From an uncultured Prevotella sp. (GTDB taxonomy: Bacteria > Bacteroidota > Bacteroidia > Bacteroidales > Bacteroidaceae), in assembly GCF_946407605.1 (NCBI RefSeq), contig NZ_CAMJOS010000009.1, positions 1 through 64,000 on the forward strand: DNA of 64,000 nt, given 5' to 3'. The position numbers and the translations under genes were made by a program. How positions within the stretch are numbered: position 1 is the stretch's first letter; the number at the start of each line of letters is the position of its first letter. A model generated the notes under the pieces. The model did no database searches. It worked only from the letters and a program-made list of their open reading frames with translations, and was not told the origin of the DNA. Below, piece by piece: positions 41,670-48,694 of the stretch.

Positions 41670-43256
41670 TTATTTGTTATCTACAGCAGCCTGCTCAATG
41701 GGTAGGCACTTCTTGTAGTTCTCAATATACTTCTCAAATCCAGCCACATCCTCGGCTGTTGGTGCGATGCTCACGCCAGTGTTGCCAGCAAACACCACAT
41801 CCTCCAGATAGTCGGCCAGCGTCTTGCCGTTCTTGTTAATCAGGTATCCGGCCAGCAGGGCAATACCCCATGCACCACCTTCGCCAGCAGTCTCCATCAC
41901 GCTGATGGGGCTGTTTAGGGCAGCAGCCAGCATGCGCTGCCCCACACCGGCAGTCTTGAAGTAGCCGCCATGGCCCGTGATACGGTCCACGCGAATCATC
42001 TCGTCCTTGAACAGGATGTCGTTGCCTATCTTCAGCACACCAATGGCACCATAGAGGTGGGCACGCATGAAGTTGGCCAGGTTGAACTTGTCGTTGGCAG
42101 AGCGAACGAACATTGGACGACCTTCAGCCAGGCCAGTGACAGGCTCGCCAGACACATAGTTGTAGGCCATCAGACCGCCGCAGTCGGTATCGCCCTCCAG
42201 GGCTTTGTTGAAGAGTTTGCCGTAGATTTCGTTCATGTCGACCTTGATGCCCAGCAGCTGCTGATATTCCTTGAAGAGGCCAACCCAGGCGTTGATGTCG
42301 CTGGTGCAGTTGTTGCAGTGTACCATGGCCACAAGCGAACCATCGGGCGTGGTCACCATATCAATCATCTCGTAAGGCTTGCTCAGCGGCTTCTCCAGCA
42401 CAATCATCGAGAACGAAGAGGTACCTGCGCTCACATTACCCGTGCGCTGCTTCACGGCGTTGGTGGCTACCATACCCGTGCCAGCGTCGCCCTCGGGAGG
42501 ACAGACGGGGATGCCGGGCTTCAGGTGACCGCTCACGTCGAGTTTCTTGGCACCATCAGGAGTCAGGAAACCGGCATTCTCACCTGCGTTCAGCGACTTG
42601 GGCAGGATGTCGAGCAACTTCCAACTATAGCCCTTAGGCTCAATCAGCTTGTCGAACTTCTCCACCATCGTGGCGTCGTAGGTCTTCGTGGCGGGGTCAA
42701 CGGGAATCATACCCGAGGCATCGCCCACGCCCAGCACAAACTCGCCAGTCACCTGCCAGTGCACATAGCCAGCCAGCGTCGTCAGGTACTTGATGTCCTT
42801 CACGTGCTCGTTGTTCTCCAGGATGCACTCGTAGAGGTGCGAGATGCTCCATCGCAGGGGGATGTTATAGTTGAACAGCTTGCTCAGCTCTGCTGCAGCC
42901 TTGCCCGTGTTGGTGTTACGCCAAGTGCGGAAGGGCACCAGAATCTCTTGTTTCTCGTTGAAGGCCATATAGCCGTGCATCATGGCGCTGAAGCCGATGG
43001 CAGCCAGCGACTCAATCTCGCAGTCGTACTGCTTCAGCACGTCCTTGCGCAGTTCGGCGTAGCAGTCCTGCAGACCATACCAGATAGCCTCTATCGAGTA
43101 TGTCCACAGTCCGTCCACCAGCTGGTTCTCCCACTCGTGGCTTCCCTGAGCAATGGGTTTGTTGTCCTGGTCGATGAGTACGGCCTTGATACGTGTGGAA
43201 CCGAATTCGATTCCCAGAATGGCTTTTCCAGCCTCAATGGTTTGTTTTGCAGTCAT
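41670..43256 (-). CDS. FGGY-family carbohydrate kinase (xylulokinase-like)
   Basis: ILGIEFGSTRIKAVLID, GNVSAGTSSFSMIV, GHGGYFKTAGVGQRMLAAALNSPISVMETAGEGGAWGIALLAGY. Confidence 0.9.
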   Translation of the reverse strand: MTAKQTIEAGKAILGIEFGSTRIKAVLIDQDNKPIAQGSHEWENQLVDGLWTYSIEAIWYGLQDCYAELRKDVLKQYDCEIESLAAIGFSAMMHGYMAFNEKQEILVPFRTWRNTNTGKAAAELSKLFNYNIPLRWSISHLYECILENNEHVKDIKYLTTLAGYVHWQVTGEFVLGVGDASGMIPVDPATKTYDATMVEKFDKLIEPKGYSWKLLDILPKSLNAGENAGFLTPDGAKKLDVSGHLKPGIPVCPPEGDAGTGMVATNAVKQRTGNVSAGTSSFSMIVLEKPLSKPYEMIDMVTTPDGSLVAMVHCNNCTSDINAWVGLFKEYQQLLGIKVDMNEIYGKLFNKALEGDTDCGGLMAYNYVSGEPVTGLAEGRPMFVRSANDKFNLANFMRAHLYGAIGVLKIGNDILFKDEMIRVDRITGHGGYFKTAGVGQRMLAAALNSPISVMETAGEGGAWGIALLAGYLINKNGKTLADYLEDVVFAGNTGVSIAPTAEDVAGFEKYIENYKKCLPIEQAAVDNK

Positions 43257-43418
43257 ATTCTTTTTCTTAGTTTTGGGGTTTATGCTGCAAAGATACGAAT
43301 AAACGAGCGAAATACAAAATAAATCTTTATTTATTTTTATTTCCGAGGTGCATCCTACCTAAGACCATCGGTCAAAGTACGAATAAACGAGCAAAATACC
43401 CGCTCGAGCTATGCTCGC

Positions 43419-44231
43419 TTACCACCTCGGCGGCAGCACGATATTATCTACGTAATGTGCAGCTTGGAATAAAGGTGCTATTTCCTCATCAGCGAAGCCG
43501 GCGATACCACAGCCGATGCGGGTGACCAGGAAGATAAGGGTAGGGTGCTGCTTGGCAAAGGCGATGAACTCGTCTACGTAGGGCTTGATGGTCTCTACGC
43601 CGCCCTGCATCGTGGGGATGGCATAGCTCTGCCCCTGCAGTCCCACGCCCTGTCCCATGATAGCGCCGAAATAGCGATGGGCAATATAAGCTGCACCGCC
43701 CCCATGCATCCCACGAAGGTTGCTGCCAAACACGAATATCTCGTTTGGCTGGAGCACTGTGATACACTCCGGAGTCGTACGTTTCTGATACGTATATATC
43801 CTCTGTAATCGTTTTATGGCGTCATGCATGATTGTTGCATGGTCAAAAGCCAGTTCTAGTGCAGGCAACTCAGATAGAGGCCACCATGCAGCCTTTGCCG
43901 CATCATCCTGCCCACGTACTGCAACAGGCTTATCGATGACGGCGAGATACGCCACCGTGATGGTGCGACCTCGTGGATCGCGGTTCACGTTGGAGTATGT
44001 GCCTATCTGCTGAATATTAAATACCTGAAGCCCAGTTTCTTCAAACAGTTCACGGATGGCACAATGTTCTGTGGTCTCGTCCATATTCATAAATCCGCCA
44101 GGAAAAGCCCATGCGCCTTTGAACGGTTCGTTTCCTCTCTGGATAAGCAGCACCTTGGGTTCTGCCTCCTTCGTTATTACCACACAGTCAGCCGTAACTG
44201 CCGGTCTAGGATAATTATAAGTATAGGTCAT
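43419..44231 (-). CDS. Nudix hydrolase fused to a C-terminal macro-like (A1S_2505-type) domain
   Basis: Nudix box GGFMNMDETTEHCAIRELFEETGL; C-terminal EIFVFGSNLRGMHGGGAAYIAHRYFGAIMGQGVGLQGQSYAIPTM...RIGCGIAGF. Confidence 0.85.
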   Translation of the reverse strand: MTYTYNYPRPAVTADCVVITKEAEPKVLLIQRGNEPFKGAWAFPGGFMNMDETTEHCAIRELFEETGLQVFNIQQIGTYSNVNRDPRGRTITVAYLAVIDKPVAVRGQDDAAKAAWWPLSELPALELAFDHATIMHDAIKRLQRIYTYQKRTTPECITVLQPNEIFVFGSNLRGMHGGGAAYIAHRYFGAIMGQGVGLQGQSYAIPTMQGGVETIKPYVDEFIAFAKQHPTLIFLVTRIGCGIAGFADEEIAPLFQAAHYVDNIVLPPRW

Positions 44232-44348
44232 TTTGTTATTGGTTTTAATTTATAGCGCAAAGATAGCAAATAATACCTAAACTGCAAAATAAATACGCAG
44301 ATACTTCCATGTTTTTCTTCTTTTTATTTGGTTTTTCAAAACTTTTTG

Positions 44349-44356
44349 TATCTTTG
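44349..44356 (+). promoter_or_regulatory. -7 box TATCTTTG
   Basis: TAnnTTTG upstream of the lipoprotein gene. Confidence 0.6.
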
Positions 44357-44410
44357 CAAACGATAGACTAACACAAAGAAATATGAATTACTAATCAAAA
44401 CAATACTATT

Positions 44411-45193
44411 ATGAATAAAAAAATCTTTGCGATGATGTCTGCTGTTATGGCAGTAGTGATGTCGTTATCGTTTGTCTCGTGTGGCGACGACGAAAAAGAA
44501 TCTGAAACGCCACCAGAAGAACCCCAAGTCATTAATTATGACGAAGCTCTTGTGGGAACATGGAGCGGCAGTGGTACTACGTATGATAACTATCCCATCA
44601 CAGTTTCTGCGCGTTTTAATGCCGACAAGACAGGAACTATTACTATGAAGGTTCCAGCAATAAATGCCAGTATGACTGCTTCCATCTACCATTGGAATTA
44701 TGGTGGAGGCAAGCGTGTGTTGATGTCGTCAGAGAAATTTGACTCCGAACTCTATTGGGATATCATAAGCGGTTCTGTGGAAGCTGGCGAAATGAAGGTT
44801 GAATCCGAATTCTTTGAAGGAAAGCATGTCGAGTACTGGTCAGATGATCTTACTCTCAAGAAAAGTGGTCAAGGGACTTCTAATGGTTCACAAACTGGTG
44901 ACGCCAACATTTCATTGTCTTGGGGAAATCCAACATACCTATCATCTTTAGATAAATATAAATTAGAGGTCACGGTGAAGGTTCACAACGTTAATGCTGA
45001 CGATGTATCACGCCTTGGCATAACTCATAGCGAAACTAAACCGCCTTTGAACAACGACAAGTTTACTACAAGAGAAGTCTCCTTTACTCGCAAAATCGAT
45101 CTAAGGCCAGGTAAGCGTTATTACATTAGAGGCTATGCCGATCTTAGTGATAATTCAACACTTGAAACAATTGAAGAAATAGACTTGAGGTAA
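44411..45193 (+). CDS. hypothetical lipoprotein
   Basis: Signal peptide with lipobox SFVSCGDDEKES. Confidence 0.75.
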   Translation: MNKKIFAMMSAVMAVVMSLSFVSCGDDEKESETPPEEPQVINYDEALVGTWSGSGTTYDNYPITVSARFNADKTGTITMKVPAINASMTASIYHWNYGGGKRVLMSSEKFDSELYWDIISGSVEAGEMKVESEFFEGKHVEYWSDDLTLKKSGQGTSNGSQTGDANISLSWGNPTYLSSLDKYKLEVTVKVHNVNADDVSRLGITHSETKPPLNNDKFTTREVSFTRKIDLRPGKRYYIRGYADLSDNSTLETIEEIDLR

Positions 45194-45210
45194 GAACCAC
45201 AGCAAAAGAA

Positions 45211-45245
45211 AGGGGAGGGTAGCACAGGCTATCCTCCCCCTCTTT
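45211..45245 (+). terminator. rho-independent terminator
   Basis: AGGGGAGGGTAGC/GCTATCCTCCCCCT stem then T-rich run. Confidence 0.75.
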
Positions 45246-45430
45246 TAATATTCTTTTCTACTTTAATTGATACGGGCAGGTTCGCTGTGAAGCGAGCCTA
45301 CTTTTTTTGAACATCAAAGACACCAACTCATCTCTGAGTCGGTGCCTTCGTTCTGTTCTAGTGAAGCGGACGGGTAGGGGATTGTGTCTTTTCCTAATTT
45401 CGGTTGATAGCGATTTTATTTTAAAAGTAA

Positions 45431-47683
45431 TCAATTTTGTATGCTTTTAACAGTCAGCTCGTCGAGAACCACATGATTGTCGAGAGCATGGACTGTAATA
45501 GAGTGACTCCCTTTCTGCAGATGAACCTTTGTGTCACGTATAGCCTGAGCGCGAAGTACATTGTCTTTCCATCGTTCTGAACGGAAGGGTTCCTTCAACG
45601 AATATACAACCGGTTCACCACCATCGATGCTGACACTAAATCGCAAGTCACCGCTGTCAAGAGGATGTGTCGGTATGAGGGCTGTTGTCACGGTGTAGTC
45701 GCCCTCCACGTCGATATCCGCCTTGTAGGTCATGCTCCTGCCCTTGGGCAGTGAGATGGCATTCATGGAGTGACCGAGCATCTGTATGACATCCGCATTT
45801 CCCGATACCGGCACCACTCTTACGTCAACAGTCTTAACCTCTTCTCTCAGACGCCCACGGACATCTTCAAAAACAGGCAGCTTTCGTGGGGTTGCATCCA
45901 TCAGACAGCGCCATTTGCCTCCACGCATCTCATTATACTGACGAGTGAGCGACTGGATCTCATCGTATGCCCGGCGGCTCTCTGCGGAGTCTGTGAGAAT
46001 CTTGGTGCTCATAGCAGATGCAGCCCACACGGGATACTGGATGGCTGCGAAGAAGGCATCATACAGTTCTGGACGCACATAGGCTTTAGCCTCGATGATG
46101 CGAGCCTTGATGCACTCGAAGTCGGCCAGACGACTTGCAGCCTCCTGACGGGAGAATTGCACATCGCCAACTGTGGAGAGGCCACGATGATATTTTTTCT
46201 TGTCGAGCTCCACCTGTGTGAATCCCATAAACTCCGGACGACGCTCGCCACAGAGACGATAGAACTGGAACATAGCAGGATAGAGCCGCTCGCCCGCCTC
46301 ACTACCGAACTGACGACAGAGCCAGGAGCGGAGATGCTGTCCAAGCGAAGAACTGCTGACAGCGTTGATGTTCCAAGCCATGTCGAGGAAGAGTTCCAGG
46401 TCGTAGGCTGCCACTTTCGGATCGTGGACATTGGCAATCCAAAGCCTTCGGGCATTGTGGTCATACGCCTGACGCATCTCATTGTAGACAAGTCCGGGCT
46501 GTGTAGTCGTGAGCCAGAGATAATCGTGAGGACGCCCCCAATAAGAGAGGTGATAATACACTCCCGCACCTCCGCTGCGCTGCTGCTCGCGGGCATCAGA
46601 GAGACGGGTGATATACCCATAGTTGTCATCGCACCACATCAGGGTGACATAGTCCGGCACCTTGAGGCCCTTCTCATACAACTGCAGCACCTCTTTATAC
46701 GGCACAAACATCTGCATCTGCTTTTCGGGTGCTCCGACGTACTTCACTATGAGCTGCTGCTGGTCGTCGATAACCTGCTGCAGGGCCTCGAACTTCTCCT
46801 GTTCAGTGGCATAGCCCTCCATCGAACTGTCGTGAATACCACGCATGCCAATAGTAAATATGTTATTACCGGATGTCTTTACTTCTTTAAGGCGCTCAAT
46901 CCAATACTGTTGTACTGCCTCGCGATTGGTGCGATAGTTGAAGCGTCCTCGTTCGGATACATTCCACTCGCCTACATTGTTGCGCAAAAGCGGTTCACAG
47001 TGCGAGGTTCCTATGACGATGCCGCACGAGTCAGCAACAGCCTTGTTGCCTGGTGTAAGGAAGAATGCCTTTGTACCCTCGTGCATAGCAGGCCAGATGG
47101 CATTGGCACGCAGGCGCAGCAACAACTCGAATATCTTGCGATAAGTGCGGGGACCTATCTCCCCATTGGAGTTTGGCTCGAATGTATTGCAGCTCCAAGG
47201 ACGGATACTCCAGTCTTCATCGTTGATAAAGATACCCCTATAGGCTACACTCGGGCTCTGCTCTGTGGTAAAGTCTCCGCTAAGCACCAGCTTGTCACGA
47301 CGCTCAGGCACTATATCACCCCACCATATCCAAGGCGAGACACCAGCCATGCGCGAGAGCTCCAGCAGTCCATATGCCATTCCCCTGCCATTTCCACCCT
47401 CTACGAAGATGCTTCCATTCTTTGTGTATATGCGGAAAGCGTCAGCAGGAAGAGTCTTTGACAACTGGCAGTTGACGACAGCCTTCTTGGATGCCACAGG
47501 CATCATTCCTGTTACCTGCAGCATATCATCCTTCCACATCGACAGTGCTGTACCAACCACGAGTTCCGCCTTCTTGGGAATATTGTAGGTCACCGGGTGC
47601 TGTCCGTCGAACCACACCACCTCACCGGCAGAAATAATGAGGGAACACTTCAGTACCAGGAATGTCAGTAATATCCTTTTCAT
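45431..47683 (-). CDS. GH115-like glycoside hydrolase (xylan alpha-glucuronidase family)
   Basis: PWIWWGDIVPERRDKL, YRGIFINDEDW, LRLRANAIWPAMHEGTKAFF, GIVIGTSHCEPLLRNN, MWCDDNYGYITRL. Confidence 0.9.
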   Translation of the reverse strand: MKRILLTFLVLKCSLIISAGEVVWFDGQHPVTYNIPKKAELVVGTALSMWKDDMLQVTGMMPVASKKAVVNCQLSKTLPADAFRIYTKNGSIFVEGGNGRGMAYGLLELSRMAGVSPWIWWGDIVPERRDKLVLSGDFTTEQSPSVAYRGIFINDEDWSIRPWSCNTFEPNSNGEIGPRTYRKIFELLLRLRANAIWPAMHEGTKAFFLTPGNKAVADSCGIVIGTSHCEPLLRNNVGEWNVSERGRFNYRTNREAVQQYWIERLKEVKTSGNNIFTIGMRGIHDSSMEGYATEQEKFEALQQVIDDQQQLIVKYVGAPEKQMQMFVPYKEVLQLYEKGLKVPDYVTLMWCDDNYGYITRLSDAREQQRSGGAGVYYHLSYWGRPHDYLWLTTTQPGLVYNEMRQAYDHNARRLWIANVHDPKVAAYDLELFLDMAWNINAVSSSSLGQHLRSWLCRQFGSEAGERLYPAMFQFYRLCGERRPEFMGFTQVELDKKKYHRGLSTVGDVQFSRQEAASRLADFECIKARIIEAKAYVRPELYDAFFAAIQYPVWAASAMSTKILTDSAESRRAYDEIQSLTRQYNEMRGGKWRCLMDATPRKLPVFEDVRGRLREEVKTVDVRVVPVSGNADVIQMLGHSMNAISLPKGRSMTYKADIDVEGDYTVTTALIPTHPLDSGDLRFSVSIDGGEPVVYSLKEPFRSERWKDNVLRAQAIRDTKVHLQKGSHSITVHALDNHVVLDELTVKSIQN

Positions 47684-47822
47684 TCAGCAATGTCTTTATA
47701 TCCTAAATTCCGCAGCACTTTAGTGCTGCAAATCAAGACAAGCAAAATCATCAATGACATGGCAAAGGTACAACAAAAATCTGAGAAAATCAGCGCTTTT
47801 GGCGGAATATTTTTTGTTTAAT

Positions 47823-47847
47823 GTGACAGGGGACAGTCCCTTGTCAC
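47823..47847. repeat. REP-like palindrome
   Basis: GTGACAGGGGACAGTCCCTTGTCAC, imperfect inverted repeat. Confidence 0.5.
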
Positions 47848-47864
47848 ACTCTAATGGTATCACG

Positions 47865-48179
47865 ATGGACGTTGAGGTAACGAAATCTGACTTGAAAACC
47901 ATTGTCAGCAAAAACACTCAGGACAACCGTTTCAATGCCTTCAAGAACAAGGTTGCACAGGACATTAGGGGTTTCATTGAAAAAGCTAAATACGAAGGCT
48001 GGCGCGAGGTGATTCCAGGCAAACATCCAGAGACTGCCTATTTCGCTTACTTCAGCAGAGAGCTGGGAGCAAAGGCATATCTCTGTGTTCGCAGAATCAA
48101 GAACACAGGTCTGTTCAAGCCATACGCCATTATTGATCAAACGATGTTCGATGCTGAGATACAAAACCTGCGGAAATAA
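47865..48179 (+). CDS. hypothetical protein (104 aa)
   Basis: Start set at ATG 47865 (MDVEVTKSDLKTIVSKN...), downstream of the palindrome; globular-looking composition. Confidence 0.55.
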   Translation: MDVEVTKSDLKTIVSKNTQDNRFNAFKNKVAQDIRGFIEKAKYEGWREVIPGKHPETAYFAYFSRELGAKAYLCVRRIKNTGLFKPYAIIDQTMFDAEIQNLRK

Positions 48180-48353
48180 AAAACCGCTGAACTGATTTGC
48201 TAACCCGATTACGGTGCTACTCTTTCATTTCAGCGGGAGGAAATCGTTTCCTTTCGTGCTGCAAAGATAGTTATTTTTTTGTTATCTTCCAAATTTTCGA
48301 GCAGCGAATTCAAAAATAAATGCATTATTCTTTGTTTTGTGCAAAATAATTGC

Positions 48354-48361
48354 TATCTTTG
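48354..48361 (+). promoter_or_regulatory. -7 box TATCTTTG upstream of the methyltransferase leader
   Basis: TATCTTTG with TTTG at about -33; next CDS starts about 240-330 nt downstream. Confidence 0.65.
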
Positions 48362-48694
48362 CATTCAAGTACTGCCAATTGTAGTAAACTACACTTGCTT
48401 CGGCAGCTCCCTGGGTGCAGGGTGGTGGTATGACTTTTGAGGGTAAAACAAATGAAGCGTACGCTTTTAATTCAAAACGTCTCTTAAGCTTGGCCGCGAA
48501 ATAGACGATCACCAAAATGATAAAAGTGGACGTTCACGCAGATAGCGTGGGCGTTTATCTTATCTTTTGGTGAAGGCACCGGCCAAGCGCCTGAGACGTT
48601 GGATAAGTATAAACTGTCCACGTTTTTTCATGCGCTTGGCCGATGTCGCGTTATTGAAGAAATTCCGTTCGCTTTCTTCAATAACTATGAAACT
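48362..48694 (+). promoter_or_regulatory. long structured 5' leader of the methyltransferase gene
   Basis: Nested inverted repeats 48477-48599 (ACGTCTC..GCTTGGCC/GGCCAAGC..GAGACGT, inner TCACCAAAA/TTTTGGTGA), perfect 10-bp hairpin 48650-48659/48676-48685. Confidence 0.6.
48469..48497 (+). repeat. 29-nt leader element, copy 1
   Basis: AATTCAAAACGTCTCTTAAGCTTGGCCGC; one mismatch to 52154-52182. Confidence 0.85.

Noticed and set aside
41970-43322. 450-aa plus-strand ORF opposite the FGGY kinase
   Set aside because: Exactly antisense to a clearly recognisable kinase; His/Val-rich sequence without family motifs, as expected of a mirror frame.
45319-45348. terminator for GH115 (AGACACCAACTC/GAGTCGGTGCCTT inverted repeat)
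   Set aside because: Good stem, but the T-rich run on the minus strand is not directly adjacent, so it was not listed as a terminator.
45770-47461. 563-aa plus-strand ORF opposite GH115
   Set aside because: Antisense shadow of a confident glycoside hydrolase gene; no domain motifs.
48362-48600. tmRNA-like element, because the small peptide GKTNEAY...LAA resembles an SsrA tag
   Set aside because: No tRNA-like acceptor domain or T-arm (TTCGAATCC-type) sequence at either end, and the peptide ends LAAK rather than LAA.
48469-48600. retron-type msr-msd, because of nested inverted repeats
   Set aside because: No reverse transcriptase ORF anywhere in the island.
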